From the NCBI RefSeq assembly GCF_035666175.1, contig NZ_CP142016.1, forward strand, positions 2,108,001-2,172,000: a stretch of 64,000 bases of DNA, given 5' to 3'. The notes beneath the pieces are model-generated. The model did not search any database. It was not told where the DNA came from and saw nothing but the letters and a program-made list of their open reading frames with translations. The position numbers and the translations under genes were made by a program. This DNA comes from Riemerella anatipestifer. GTDB taxonomy: Bacteria > Bacteroidota > Bacteroidia > Flavobacteriales > Weeksellaceae. This document shows, piece after piece, positions 9,666 to 19,769 of this stretch; within the stretch, counting starts at the first letter, position 1; each line of letters starts with the position of its first letter.

Positions 9666-10697
9666 ATGGCAAAGACTGAAACAACAAGTCCTAACGATGA
9701 TAAAAAGAAGGCATTAGCAGCCGTATTAGAAAAACTAGATAAAACCTACGGTAAAGGTACCGTTATGAAACTAGGTGATGGTACGGTAGACCATAATATA
9801 GAGGTGATTCCGTCAGGTTCTTTAGGGCTAGATTTAGCTTTAGGGGTAGGCGGTTATCCTAAGGGGAGAATAGTAGAAATCTACGGTCCAGAATCTTCTG
9901 GTAAAACTACATTAACGCTTCACGCAATTGCGGAAGCTCAAAAAGCAGGGGGAACAGCAGCATTTATAGATGCAGAACATGCTTTTGATATGCACTATGC
10001 CGAAAAATTAGGCATCAATCTAGAAGAGCTTATTGTGTCTCAACCAGATAATGGAGAGCAGGCGTTAGAAATTGCAGATAGCCTTATCCGTTCTGGAGGT
10101 GTGGATATTGTGGTGGTAGACTCTGTGGCAGCACTTACGCCTAAAGCAGAGATTGATGGAGATATGGGGGATTCTAAAATGGGGCTTCACGCAAGACTAA
10201 TGTCTCAAGCACTTAGAAAATTAACTTCTTCTATTTCTAAAACAAAATGTACTGTAATTTTCATCAACCAGTTGAGAGATAAAATTGGAGTAATGTTTGG
10301 TAGTCTTGAAACAACAACGGGAGGTAACGCTCTTAAATTCTATGCTTCGGTAAGGATAGATATCAGACGTTCGTTGAGTGATACAGGTAAAATTAAAGAC
10401 AAATCTGGCGAAGTTATAGGAAACCGAACTAAAGTAAAAGTGGTTAAAAACAAAGTAGCTCCACCATTTAAGAGTGCTGAGTTTGATATTATGTATGGGG
10501 AAGGTGTGTCTAAAGTTGGTGAGATTTTAGATGTGGCTACAGATTTAGATATTATCCAAAAGAGTGGTTCTTGGTTCAGTTATCAGGATACAAAGCTAGG
10601 GCAGGGGCGTGATACGGTGAAAGACCTCATTAAGGATAATCCTGAACTTGCAGAAGAGCTAGAAGCAAAAATCAGAGAAAAATTACAAGCTAAGTAG
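9666..10697 (+). CDS. recA: Recombinase RecA
   Basis: 343 residues, standard length. Walker [10 protein letters not shown] at about residues 74-82, Walker B region [12 protein letters not shown], the L1/L2 loops around [17 protein letters not shown] and [17 protein letters not shown], and [22 protein letters not shown] are all intact. RecA forms filaments on single-stranded DNA for homologous recombination and repair. That function would be needed for any recombination between the inverted module copies at 23-27 kb and 46.7-49.3 kb. Single-gene transcript with its own promoter and terminator. Confidence 0.97.
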   Translation: MAKTETTSPNDDKKKALAAVLEKLDKTYGKGTVMKLGDGTVDHNIEVIPSGSLGLDLALGVGGYPKGRIVEIYGPESSGKTTLTLHAIAEAQKAGGTAAFIDAEHAFDMHYAEKLGINLEELIVSQPDNGEQALEIADSLIRSGGVDIVVVDSVAALTPKAEIDGDMGDSKMGLHARLMSQALRKLTSSISKTKCTVIFINQLRDKIGVMFGSLETTTGGNALKFYASVRIDIRRSLSDTGKIKDKSGEVIGNRTKVKVVKNKVAPPFKSAEFDIMYGEGVSKVGEILDVATDLDIIQKSGSWFSYQDTKLGQGRDTVKDLIKDNPELAEELEAKIREKLQAK

Positions 10698-10717
10698 TAT
10701 TAAATTAAAATAAAGCT

Positions 10718-10752
10718 AAAAACTCCGGTAGTAAAATCATCGGAGTTTTTTT
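10718..10752 (+). terminator. recA terminator
   Basis: Stem AAAAACTCCG / CGGAGTTTTT with a 13-nt loop and a T run. Confidence 0.8.
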
Positions 10753-10795
10753 ATGTTTGATGAGGACTTTATTTAGGATAAATCTTTCATTAAGA

Positions 10796-10826
10796 TTGTC
10801 CACATCGTTCATTTATTATAACTTTG
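10796..10826 (+). promoter_or_regulatory. pyrG promoter
   Basis: TTGT at 10796-10799, 19-nt spacer, TAACTTTG at 10819-10826. An in-frame TTG at 10824 lies inside this box, so it cannot be the start; the ATG at 10842 is. Confidence 0.6.
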
Positions 10827-10841
10827 CACAAACCTAAACTA

Positions 10842-12458
10842 ATGAGTAAAAAAAATACTAAATACATCTTTGTTACAGGAGGTGTTACATCTTCACTAGG
10901 AAAGGGCATTATATCTGCATCACTAGGCTTATTACTAAAATCCAGAGGCTTTAAAGTAACTATTCAAAAGTTAGACCCTTACATCAATATAGATCCAGGT
11001 ACTCTTAACCCTTATGAACACGGCGAGTGCTATGTAACCGAAGATGGTGCAGAAACCGATTTAGATTTGGGACATTATGAGAGATTTTTGGACGCACCAA
11101 CTTCTCAAAATAACAATGTAACTACGGGACGTATTTACCAAACCGTTATAGAGAAAGAGAGAAAGGGAGATTTCTTGGGCAAAACAGTGCAAGTAATTCC
11201 GCATATTACCAATGAAATTAAACGCAGAATTAAAATCCTTGCTCAAAAGAACTACGATATTATTATCACCGAAATAGGTGGTACTGTGGGAGATATAGAG
11301 TCTTTGCCCTACATAGAGTCTGTAAGACAGCTCAAGTGGGAGTTAGGAGAACATAATTCAATGGTAATCCATTTAACGCTTTTGCCTTATTTAGCAGCGA
11401 GTGGTGAACTTAAAACTAAACCTTCCCAACATTCCGTGAGACAGCTTATGGAAAGTGGTATTCAGGCAGATGTGCTGGTATGTCGTTCGGAGCATAAAAT
11501 CCCGAAAGATGTTCGTGCTAAGCTAGCTCAATTTTGTAATGTGCCTAGCGATAATGTGATAGAGTGTATGGATGCTGAAACCATCTATCAAGTTCCAATA
11601 GAACTACAGAAACAAAAATTTGATGAGGTGGTTCTAAAAGCTCTAGACCTTAAAAACGATACTGAGGCTGATTTAAAAAGTTGGAAAACATTTTTAAAGA
11701 AATATAAAAATCCTAAAAAATCAGTAGAGATAGCATTAGTAGGTAAGTATGTGTCTTTACAAGATTCTTATAAATCTATAGCGGAAGCATTTATACACGC
11801 TGGAGCAGATTTGGAGACGGAAGTTAATATCCGTTGGGTATACAGTGGAGATTTAGAGGAAGGAGAGGTTTCAGAAATCCTTAAAGGGGTAGATGCTATG
11901 CTGATAGCTCCTGGGTTTGGAGATAGAGGTATAGAAGGTAAAATTCTTGCAGCCCAATATGCAAGAGAACATAAAATTCCTCTTCTAGGAATTTGTTTAG
12001 GAATGCAGATTATGACGATTGAATTTGCTAGAAATGTACTGGGCTACGAAAAGGCTAACTCTATGGAGTTTGATACTACTACGGCTTACCCTGTGATTTC
12101 CCTAATGGAAGAACAAAAGAATGTAGTGGAAAAAGGTGGTACGATGAGACTTGGAGCTTGGAAATGTACACTTAAATCAGGTTATAAATTGGCGGAGATT
12201 TATGATAGCAAAAACATTTCAGAGCGTCATCGTCATCGTTATGAGTTCAATAGTGAATTTAAAAAAGACTATGAAGACAAAGGTCTAGTTCCTACAGGAT
12301 TCAATCCAGATACAGGCTTAGTGGAAGCATTAGAACTTAACGGGCATCCGTTCTATGTTGGAGTGCAGTATCACCCAGAGTATAAGAGTACTGTAGCAAC
12401 ACCGCACCCATTGTTTAAAGCTTTGGTAAAAGCCGCGGTTGAACATAAAGGGAAGTAA
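10842..12458 (+). CDS. pyrG: CTP synthase
   Basis: 538 residues from ATG 10842 (MSKKNTKYIFVTGGV). The N-terminal synthetase domain shows FVTGGVTSSLGKGI, KLDPYINIDPGTLNPYEHGE and EIGGTVGDIESLPYIES. The C-terminal class I glutamine amidotransferase domain has the nucleophile in GICLGMQ and the His/Glu pair in YHPEYKS. It makes CTP from UTP, ATP and glutamine. yidC follows after 84 nt with no terminator, so the two are probably co-transcribed. Confidence 0.96.
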   Translation: MSKKNTKYIFVTGGVTSSLGKGIISASLGLLLKSRGFKVTIQKLDPYINIDPGTLNPYEHGECYVTEDGAETDLDLGHYERFLDAPTSQNNNVTTGRIYQTVIEKERKGDFLGKTVQVIPHITNEIKRRIKILAQKNYDIIITEIGGTVGDIESLPYIESVRQLKWELGEHNSMVIHLTLLPYLAASGELKTKPSQHSVRQLMESGIQADVLVCRSEHKIPKDVRAKLAQFCNVPSDNVIECMDAETIYQVPIELQKQKFDEVVLKALDLKNDTEADLKSWKTFLKKYKNPKKSVEIALVGKYVSLQDSYKSIAEAFIHAGADLETEVNIRWVYSGDLEEGEVSEILKGVDAMLIAPGFGDRGIEGKILAAQYAREHKIPLLGICLGMQIMTIEFARNVLGYEKANSMEFDTTTAYPVISLMEEQKNVVEKGGTMRLGAWKCTLKSGYKLAEIYDSKNISERHRHRYEFNSEFKKDYEDKGLVPTGFNPDTGLVEALELNGHPFYVGVQYHPEYKSTVATPHPLFKALVKAAVEHKGK

Positions 12459-12542
12459 TTAAATTAAAAAAACTTAAATTCGCAGTCTGAAAAAAAGGAA
12501 CATTCCTTTAGTAAAATTTCTAACTGAAAAATATATTTATTG

Positions 12543-14333
12543 ATGATGCAACAGAATAATGGATTAGACAAAAATCAGTTAATTGGTTTTGTGGTATTTA
12601 CTCTATTTTTATTAGGAGTAATGCTATACTTTCAAAAGCAACAGACTGAGCAGGAGCAACAACAGGTTGCCACAGAGCAGAAGGCGGGAGCTACTAATAA
12701 TATTGTAAAAGCAACCAATCTTCCTGTTAAAGCTAACGAAATACAAAAAGTAAGTCTTAAAAATGATAAAATCTCGGTAGAGTTTAGTGGACTTGGAGGT
12801 CAGATTTCCTCTCTATTGATGAATAATTATAAAGCTTACAATAAGAAAACTAACCAAAATGACTTGCCATTATATCTTATAGAGCGTAATAATTCTTCGT
12901 ATGGTTTTAAATTTAAAGATAAATCAGGCAAAGAAATTAATACCAAAGATTTGGTGTTTACGCCTCAAGTTAATGGGAATACAGTAACTATGACGAGTGC
13001 TTTAAACGGTGGTGCTGTTGTACAGTTTATTTATACTTTAAAAGATTATCAGGTTGATTTTCAAGTGGCGACTAAAGGGTTGTCGTCTATCGTTTCTGGA
13101 GGTAAAGCAAGTTTTGTTTGGAATTACACACCTAAAGAACAGGAAAAAGGTAGAGCTCAGGAGCAACAGCATACAGAATTTGTTTATGCTTTTAATAACT
13201 ATAAAAGCACTGACTATGATGCTAGAACTTCTATGGACGAAACCAAAGAAGTTTTAAATTGGTTAGCGGTTAAACAGCAGTTTTTTACACCTATTATAGA
13301 AGCCAAAAACGGGTTTAAAAACTCCACAGGACATCAGGATATGATTGAGGAAGGGGAATATCTTAAGAAATTTGATTTCAACGGAGAGTTGGAAATTACA
13401 GGAGGAGAATTTAATCAAAGTTTTTCGTGGTACTTTTTGCCGTTGGATTTAAAATTATTAAAGACTTTTGATAAGAACTTTGATGAAATTATTCCGCTGG
13501 GGTGGTCTTTTATAGGAACAATGAACCGTTGGATATTTATCCCGATGTATAATATGATTTCATCTTGGGGAATAGCTGCTGGTTGGGTAATTTTCCTAAT
13601 GACGATTTTGGTTAAAGTGGTACTTTCTCCAATTATGTACAAACAACATAAGTTGAGTGCAATGATGAAAGTGATTCGTCCTGAAATAGAGGAAGTAAAT
13701 GCCAAACTCAAAGACGCCGATCCAATGAAGAAGCAACAAGCAGTGATGGAGGTGTATAGAAAGGCTGGTGTTAATCAGTTAGCAGGGTGTTTACCAGCAT
13801 TGTTACAAATTCCTATATTCTATGCACTATTCCGTTTCTTCCCTAATATGTTAGATTTAAGAGGGAAAGGCTTTTGGTTTGCAACCGATTTAACAGCTTA
13901 TGATGATTTAATAAAGTTGCCATTCCATATTCCATTTTTGGGAGAGCATATTAGTATTTTTGCTTTGGCTTGTACAGCAGTATTATTGATATATACAGTG
14001 ATGACGGCAGGTAATATGCAACAACCAACGCAGGAAGGTATGCCTAATATGAAGCCTTTGATGTATATTTTCCCAGTAATGTTCTTATTCTTCTTGAACT
14101 CTGCGGCATCAGGATTATCTTGGTATTACTTTGTGTCTAATGGTATCAATATTATCATTATCCTAGTGATTAAGTACTGGATTTTAGATGAAAAAACAAT
14201 CCATGCACAGATTCAAGCCAACAAAGCGAAGCCTAAAAAGGAAGGAAAGTTCCAAAAAAGGATGCGTGAAATGATGGAAAAAGCTCAAGAACAACAAAGA
14301 TTGCAGGAGCAACAGAGAGCTAAACGCAAGTAA
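12543..14333 (+). CDS. yidC: Membrane protein insertase YidC
   Basis: 596 residues from the first of two adjacent ATG codons. One N-terminal membrane segment (about residues 10-26) is followed by a periplasmic beta-sandwich domain to about residue 330. The conserved insertase core begins with WGIAAGWVIFLMTILVKVVLSPIMYKQ, carrying the Arg-less Bacteroidetes version of the groove, and continues with QLAGCLPALLQIPIFYALFRFFPN and two more membrane segments. The C-terminus is strongly basic and glutamine-rich, as needed for ribosome contact. It inserts and folds inner-membrane proteins with or without SecYEG. Downstream of pyrG in one apparent operon, and closed by a perfect hairpin. Confidence 0.95.
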   Translation: MMQQNNGLDKNQLIGFVVFTLFLLGVMLYFQKQQTEQEQQQVATEQKAGATNNIVKATNLPVKANEIQKVSLKNDKISVEFSGLGGQISSLLMNNYKAYNKKTNQNDLPLYLIERNNSSYGFKFKDKSGKEINTKDLVFTPQVNGNTVTMTSALNGGAVVQFIYTLKDYQVDFQVATKGLSSIVSGGKASFVWNYTPKEQEKGRAQEQQHTEFVYAFNNYKSTDYDARTSMDETKEVLNWLAVKQQFFTPIIEAKNGFKNSTGHQDMIEEGEYLKKFDFNGELEITGGEFNQSFSWYFLPLDLKLLKTFDKNFDEIIPLGWSFIGTMNRWIFIPMYNMISSWGIAAGWVIFLMTILVKVVLSPIMYKQHKLSAMMKVIRPEIEEVNAKLKDADPMKKQQAVMEVYRKAGVNQLAGCLPALLQIPIFYALFRFFPNMLDLRGKGFWFATDLTAYDDLIKLPFHIPFLGEHISIFALACTAVLLIYTVMTAGNMQQPTQEGMPNMKPLMYIFPVMFLFFLNSAASGLSWYYFVSNGINIIIILVIKYWILDEKTIHAQIQANKAKPKKEGKFQKRMREMMEKAQEQQRLQEQQRAKRK

Positions 14334-14355
14334 AAGTAAATTTAGAAATAGTATA

Positions 14356-14392
14356 AATAACCTCAAAATCATCGATTTTGAGGTTATTTTTT
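14356..14392. terminator. Bidirectional terminator between yidC and rnhB
   Basis: A perfect 15-bp stem (AATAACCTCAAAATC / its complement) with a 3-nt loop, flanked by T on the plus side and A-rich sequence on the other. It serves yidC and probably also the converging rnhB. Confidence 0.85.
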
Positions 14393-14436
14393 TGTTAACA
14401 AATTGTTAAATAAAAAATATGATTTTTATCATATGT

Positions 14437-15021
14437 TTAATTATAGTCTAATCTGAAAGATTTTCGGTGATATATGGTAGGACCTAGTTTATTAAGCGCC
14501 TCTCGGTGTTGTTTAGTAGCATAGCCAAAGTTCTTATTCCAGCCATATTCAGGATACTCTTCATGGAGTTTAATCATAATATGATCTCTATAATTTTTGG
14601 CTAAAATAGAAGCTGCAGCAATAGATAAAACCTTAGAATCCCCTTTTATAATACACTCGTGTGGTGTAAAAGGATAGGGTTTAAACCTATTGCCATCTAC
14701 TAAAATAAGTTCTGGGCGAATGGCTAGTTTGTCCAAAGCAAGATGCATAGCGTGTATACTTGCATTTAGAATATTATGTTCATCAATAAAAGCAGGAGAG
14801 AGTTCTGCTATAGCGTAATCTAAAGCATTATTTTTAATATACAAATCAAGTTCATTTCTTGTTTTAAAACTAAGTTTTTTGGAGTCATTGATGAGGTTTT
14901 GCTCAAAATTTTCATCTAAAATAACAGCTGCTGCAACCACAGGACCACATAGACATCCTCTCCCAGCTTCATCGCAGCCCGCTTCTATATAATTTTTAGT
15001 CCATTTTTTTGCTAATTTCAT
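14437..15021 (-). CDS. rnhB: Ribonuclease HII
   Basis: 194 residues. The signature AGCDEAGRGCLCGPVVAAAVIL near the N-terminus carries the Asp-Glu pair; further conserved acidic residues lie in ILVDGNRF and AAASILAKNYRDH. It removes RNA from RNA-DNA hybrids and misincorporated ribonucleotides. Transcribed against yidC and away from the SusC gene. Confidence 0.94.
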   Translation of the reverse strand: MKLAKKWTKNYIEAGCDEAGRGCLCGPVVAAAVILDENFEQNLINDSKKLSFKTRNELDLYIKNNALDYAIAELSPAFIDEHNILNASIHAMHLALDKLAIRPELILVDGNRFKPYPFTPHECIIKGDSKVLSIAAASILAKNYRDHIMIKLHEEYPEYGWNKNFGYATKQHREALNKLGPTIYHRKSFRLDYN

Positions 15022-15100
15022 AAAATTTAATTAAATGTAAAATATGTAATTGTTGATTATACAAAATTAAACTTTTTTTTAAGAAATTTTAACTTACTTA

Positions 15101-15131
15101 TTGTGTATGTTAAGATAATGTTATAAAATTG
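15101..15131 (+). promoter_or_regulatory. Candidate promoter of the susC/susD pair
   Basis: TTGT at 15101-15104, 19-nt spacer, TAAAATTG at 15124-15131 (one base off TAnnTTTG). The susC-like ATG is 24 nt downstream. Confidence 0.4.
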
Positions 15132-15154
15132 TTCAGTGAAAAATTTATTTTGAT

Positions 15155-18079
15155 ATGAAGAAATTAACAACAAGCGTTTTAGCTGTAGTTCTTACTTCAT
15201 CTTTTGTAACAGTAGATGCACAGAAGGTAAAGAAAGACTCTGCTAAAACTACCGAAATTGAAGGAGTGGTAATGACTGCTCTGGGGATTAAAAGAGAGAA
15301 AAAAGCTATAGGCTACGCGGCTCAAGAAGTAAAAGGCGATGTGATTTCTAGTGCAAATCAACAGAATGCTTTAAGTGCATTATCTGGAAATGTAGCAGGG
15401 GTACAAGTAACAGCACCTTCTTCTATGGGAGGTTCTTCTAGAATTTTGGTAAGAGGAGCTGGTTCTGTAACAGGAGATAATAGACCTTTAATTGTGGTAG
15501 ATGGTGTTCCTTTAGATAATGGAAATTACAATAGCTCTAACGCGCAGAGAGGTGCTGGAGGGAGAGACTATGGTGATGCTACTGCAGATATCAACCCTGA
15601 TGATATAGAAAGTGTAACTGTTCTAAAAGGTGGACCTGCAGCTGCCTTGTATGGAAATAGAGGGGGTAATGGGGTTATTTTGTATACTACGAAATCCGCA
15701 AAAAGAGGAAGAACAGAACTTAATTTCAAAACTGGTATTTCTGTTGAGAAAATTTATCTGTACCCTAATCTCCAAAAACTTTATGGTGGAGGATCTTCGG
15801 ATACTTTTGAAAAGGTAAATATCAATGGTGTAGATTACAATATTGCAGACTACGCTACTGATGAAAGCTGGGGGCCAAAATATGATGCAAACTTAATGTA
15901 TTTGCCTTGGTATGCGTTTGACCCAGAATTTAAGAGTGATTACCTAAAATTAGTACCTTGGGTTTCTCCTAAACATGATGTAGATTCATTCTTTAAAACA
16001 GGGGTGACTTACTCTAATTCCTTTTCCGTATCAAAATCCTTTAGCGATACTAATGTTAGATTATCTTATTCTAATAACAAAACGGAAGGGATAGTTCCTA
16101 ATTCTGAATTGAAGAAAAATAATCTTAGTTTTAATTTTAATTCCAAACTATCTGATGATTTAAAAGTAGATGGTGGTTTGAATTATGTACTAACAGAAGG
16201 ATATAATAGACCAGAACAAGGATATAGCGGTAATTCCGTAGGACAAAAGTTCTTCCAATGGGGGCAACGTCAGCTTGATATGTCTAAGTTAAGAGATTAT
16301 AAATTAGCTAATGGTACCCAAAGAAGCTGGAATAGATCCTCTTGGGATAATGCTAGACCTGAGTATTCTGATAACCCTTATTGGATTATAAATGAAAATA
16401 TCTCTACCGATAAGCGTCATCGTTTCTTTGGAAACGTGGGGCTTACTTACAATATTACGGATAAATTATATTTTGTAGGTAAGGCATATGGGGATATGTA
16501 TACACTTAGAGTAACAGATAGAGTAGCTGTTGGTTCAAAAGAGGAACCTTTTTTCTCTGATATACAAAGAACGCTTTCAGACTATATTTATGAGGGAAGA
16601 TTACATTTTGATACAAAATTTGCTTCTGATTTTAGTTTAAATTCTTTTATTGGAGCATCAAGAAGAAATGCAAGATATAACTCTGTTTCTGGAACTACTG
16701 TAGGTGGATTAGTTCAGGCGAATTATTATTCTTTGGCTAATAGTGTTGAAGTACCGAGAGCTAATAATTATGAATCTTGGAGAAGAACTAATAGTGTATT
16801 TGGATTAGTTTCATTAGGGTTTAAAGATATGCTTTTCGTGGAAGCTACTGGTAGAAATGACTGGTTCTCTACTACTAAAGCTCCCGTATTCTATCCATCT
16901 ATAACAGGAAGTTTCGTGTTCTCTTCATTGTTTAAATCAAGCTGGTTATCTTATGGTAAAATAAGAGCGGGTTGGGCAAAAGCAGGAAATGATACAGACC
17001 CTTATAGATTAGAAACTTATGCTGATGTAAGAACTACCTTCCAAGGTAGTCCGAGATATTCTAATCCGAATACATTTAATGATCCTAACTTAAAACCAGA
17101 GGTAAAAGTTACAAAAGAAGTAGGGATTGAAATGAGATTATTGAAAAATAGAATAGGATTTGATGTGACGCTTTATGATGCTATTACAGACGATCTCATT
17201 ACCCCGTTGGCAGTAGATCCAGCAACAGGTTTTGCTTATAAATTCATCAATGGTGGTAGAATGCAGAATAAAGGTATAGAAGCAAGTGTTACAGTTACCC
17301 CTATAAAGAGTAGTAACTTCTCTTGGGATATAACTTGGAATTTTGCTAAAAACAACAACAAATTACTAAGTCTATATGAAGATGTTAAGAATTACCAGAT
17401 TACAACTGCTCCGTTTAGAGCTAAGTTGTATGCTGTAGTAGGAGAAACTTTTGGACAAATTTGGGGAACAGACTATACCTACGATGCCAACGGAAACAAA
17501 ATTATCAGAGCTGATGGTCTTTATAAAGAATCTAATATAAAATCTTTAGGATCTGTAATTCCAGATTACAATATGGGGTTCAGAAACAATTTCAGATATA
17601 AGAACTTTAATCTATCTTTCTTAGTTGATATTCAAAAAGGAGGTAAGTATTTTTCTACTTCCCATATGTGGGGAATGTATTCTGGTATGTTAGAAGAATC
17701 TGCTGCTAATGGAATTAGAGAAAACGGAATAGTTCTTAAGGGTGTCTTGGAAGATGGCTCTGTAAATACTAAGAATGTAACAGCTGAGACTTATGCAAAG
17801 GCATTCTATAATACGGTAGATGCACAGAACGTATTTGATGCTAGTTATATTAAGCTCAGAGATGTTACTCTTTCCTATGATCTTCCTAAAAATGTTATTG
17901 GTCCATTTAAAGGAGTTACTGTTGGAGCTTTTGCAAGAAATCTATTCGCTTGGGGCTTAGATTGGAAAGGTATGGATCCAGAGATGGCTTCTTATGGTAG
18001 TGGTAATGTACAAGGTATAGAAGGAGGTTCCCTACCATCTACGAGAACTTATGGTGTTAATTTACAAGTTAAATTTTAA
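15155..18079 (+). CDS. SusC/RagA-family TonB-linked outer membrane protein
   Basis: 974 residues with a cleavable signal peptide (cut after about VDAQ). A TonB-box-like stretch TTEIEGVVMTALGIKREKKA is followed at once by the plug domain, seen in NALSALSGNVAGVQV, ILVRGAGSV and PLIVVDGVPLDN. ESVTVLKGGPAAALYGNRGGNGVILYTTK closes the plug and a long beta-barrel ends in VNLQVKF. The carboxypeptidase-regulatory-like N-terminal domain of longer SusC proteins is absent. SusC proteins import large substrates with a SusD lid. No glycoside hydrolase, regulator or peptidase lies nearby, so the substrate is unknown. Confidence 0.92.
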   Translation: MKKLTTSVLAVVLTSSFVTVDAQKVKKDSAKTTEIEGVVMTALGIKREKKAIGYAAQEVKGDVISSANQQNALSALSGNVAGVQVTAPSSMGGSSRILVRGAGSVTGDNRPLIVVDGVPLDNGNYNSSNAQRGAGGRDYGDATADINPDDIESVTVLKGGPAAALYGNRGGNGVILYTTKSAKRGRTELNFKTGISVEKIYLYPNLQKLYGGGSSDTFEKVNINGVDYNIADYATDESWGPKYDANLMYLPWYAFDPEFKSDYLKLVPWVSPKHDVDSFFKTGVTYSNSFSVSKSFSDTNVRLSYSNNKTEGIVPNSELKKNNLSFNFNSKLSDDLKVDGGLNYVLTEGYNRPEQGYSGNSVGQKFFQWGQRQLDMSKLRDYKLANGTQRSWNRSSWDNARPEYSDNPYWIINENISTDKRHRFFGNVGLTYNITDKLYFVGKAYGDMYTLRVTDRVAVGSKEEPFFSDIQRTLSDYIYEGRLHFDTKFASDFSLNSFIGASRRNARYNSVSGTTVGGLVQANYYSLANSVEVPRANNYESWRRTNSVFGLVSLGFKDMLFVEATGRNDWFSTTKAPVFYPSITGSFVFSSLFKSSWLSYGKIRAGWAKAGNDTDPYRLETYADVRTTFQGSPRYSNPNTFNDPNLKPEVKVTKEVGIEMRLLKNRIGFDVTLYDAITDDLITPLAVDPATGFAYKFINGGRMQNKGIEASVTVTPIKSSNFSWDITWNFAKNNNKLLSLYEDVKNYQITTAPFRAKLYAVVGETFGQIWGTDYTYDANGNKIIRADGLYKESNIKSLGSVIPDYNMGFRNNFRYKNFNLSFLVDIQKGGKYFSTSHMWGMYSGMLEESAANGIRENGIVLKGVLEDGSVNTKNVTAETYAKAFYNTVDAQNVFDASYIKLRDVTLSYDLPKNVIGPFKGVTVGAFARNLFAWGLDWKGMDPEMASYGSGNVQGIEGGSLPSTRTYGVNLQVKF

Positions 18080-18092
18080 TTAAGAACAAAAA

Positions 18093-19685
18093 ATGAAAAA
18101 GATAATTTTAGCGATCATTACGCTTTCAGTAATACCTATTACAAATAGCTGTAGACAGGATTTTGAAGCAATTAATACAAGTCCTAACAGTCCGCAGTCT
18201 TCTCTATCTTATGCTCTATTTAATAGTGCAAATAAGGAACTAATGGATGGAATGAGAGGTGGTTTTCCATCAGGAAGAGTAGCTCTACCTTGGGTACAAT
18301 ATTCTGCTCAAAGAAACTATACGGAAGAAGATAAATTTCAATATCGTCTTACTAGTGGAGATGCTTTCTGGAATACATTCTACTTAACGGCTCAGGATTA
18401 CAAAAACATCATTACCTTAAATGAAGATCCTAAAACTAAGGACGAAATGTCCCAATATGGTTCTAATAAAAACCAAATAGCAGCTGCAAGGATTATGCTA
18501 TCCTATGTATTCTCTAATTTGGTGGATCGTTTTGGTGATGTCCCTTATTATTCTTATGGGAATAAAGATACAGATTTTCAGGCTTTAGATATAAATAATG
18601 TAACACCAAAATTTGCATCACAAGAGAAAATCTATGCTGATATTCTAAAGGAATTAAAAGAAGCATCAGAAATGATTGATCTTAACAACCCTGTATTCAA
18701 TCAAGGAGATGTATTATTTGGTTCACCAGAAAAAATGAAAAAATTTGCAAATTCATTAAGGTTAAGAATTGCTAATAGAGTAAAAGGAGTGGTATCAGGT
18801 GCAGATGGACATATTAGGGATGCAATCGCAAGTGGAGTAATGGAATCTAATGACGATAGCGTAGGTTTGAAGTACGAGAACAATAAAACTAATCCTTCGC
18901 CTATGTATAGTGCTTTTTTTGTGGATAATAGGGCTGATTTTGGTGTGTCAAATACCTTTGTAGAATTACTAAAAGGAGAAAGAGGAAATTTTGGTTTAGA
19001 CCCGAGATTACAAAAATACGCTGCTCCAAACAATGTGAGAATTGAGGCGGTAGGTGCTAACTCTTATGCAGAATCTGATGATTTAAGTCTTTATAAAGGT
19101 ATGCCATACGGACTCCCAGCAAACGGTTGGACTGCTTCTCAGAGAAGTTCTTCATCGTTTTTTAGCTCTAATGTTCTAAAGGCGGATTATACAGAAATGC
19201 TTATGGAATATTCAGAAGTTTGTTTCATTCTTTCAGAAGTAAATGGCTGGGATAATGATTGGTATAAAAAAGGAGTGAAAGCTTCTATGGATAAGTGGGG
19301 AGTTACTTCAGCTAAATCTACTGCGTTCGTGGCATCTTTACCAGTTGCAAATAAAGCTAATGTGTTGAACCAAAAGTATATAGCTCTATATATGCAGCCA
19401 CAAGAAGCTTGGAGTGAATATAGAAGAACAGGATACCCTGACACTCTTCTAAAAGTAGGCGAATCTCATGCTCTAAATGCTCCATATAAAACGAAAGTAA
19501 ATGGTGTAGAAACTACTTATACATCTTATACTTTTAATTCTCTAGTACCTGGACTTACGGACTTGCCAGCGAGGTTATACTATCCAGCACAGCCTCAAAC
19601 TCTAAATACAGAGAATTATAAAGCGGCCTCTACTGCAATAGGTGGAGATAAAATGGATACTAAGCTAATTTGGGATAAAAACTAA
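18093..19685 (+). CDS. SusD/RagB-family outer membrane lipoprotein
   Basis: 530 residues. The signal peptide ends in a lipobox (ITNSC), so it is lipidated at about Cys20. FEAINTSPNSPQ... is the usual start of the mature SusD-like protein; helical TPR-like segments and a C-terminal PQEAWSEYRRTGYPDTLL (with ALYMQPQEAW just before) match the SusD/RagB fold, here closest to the SusD_2-like group. It binds substrate on the cell surface and caps the SusC barrel. It starts 13 nt after the SusC gene, clearly one operon, which ends in a strong terminator. Confidence 0.9.
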   Translation: MKKIILAIITLSVIPITNSCRQDFEAINTSPNSPQSSLSYALFNSANKELMDGMRGGFPSGRVALPWVQYSAQRNYTEEDKFQYRLTSGDAFWNTFYLTAQDYKNIITLNEDPKTKDEMSQYGSNKNQIAAARIMLSYVFSNLVDRFGDVPYYSYGNKDTDFQALDINNVTPKFASQEKIYADILKELKEASEMIDLNNPVFNQGDVLFGSPEKMKKFANSLRLRIANRVKGVVSGADGHIRDAIASGVMESNDDSVGLKYENNKTNPSPMYSAFFVDNRADFGVSNTFVELLKGERGNFGLDPRLQKYAAPNNVRIEAVGANSYAESDDLSLYKGMPYGLPANGWTASQRSSSSFFSSNVLKADYTEMLMEYSEVCFILSEVNGWDNDWYKKGVKASMDKWGVTSAKSTAFVASLPVANKANVLNQKYIALYMQPQEAWSEYRRTGYPDTLLKVGESHALNAPYKTKVNGVETTYTSYTFNSLVPGLTDLPARLYYPAQPQTLNTENYKAASTAIGGDKMDTKLIWDKN

Positions 19686-19705
19686 ATAAGTTCTTTTCAC
19701 ATTCA

Positions 19706-19733
19706 TAAAAACCACCTTTCGGGGTGGTTTTTT
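19706..19733 (+). terminator. Terminator of the SusC/SusD operon
   Basis: Stem AAAACCACC / GGTGGTTTT around the loop TTTCGG, followed by more T. It lies close upstream of the argS -7 box. Confidence 0.8.
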
Positions 19734-19740
19734 ATTTGTG

Positions 19741-19748
19741 TATATTTG
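19741..19748 (+). promoter_or_regulatory. argS -7 box
   Basis: TATATTTG matches TAnnTTTG; the -33 position overlaps the preceding terminator hairpin (TTTC). The ATG is 22 nt downstream. Confidence 0.4.
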
Positions 19749-19769
19749 CAGAGTTAAAACAAACAAGTA

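Noticed and set aside
10824-10841. TTG at 10824 as pyrG start
   Set aside because: It lies in the -7 box; ATG 10842 gives the normal CTP synthase N-terminus.
15155-19685. SusC/SusD pair as a polysaccharide utilisation locus
   Set aside because: No glycoside hydrolase, sulfatase or SusR-like regulator is adjacent, so only the transport pair is supported.
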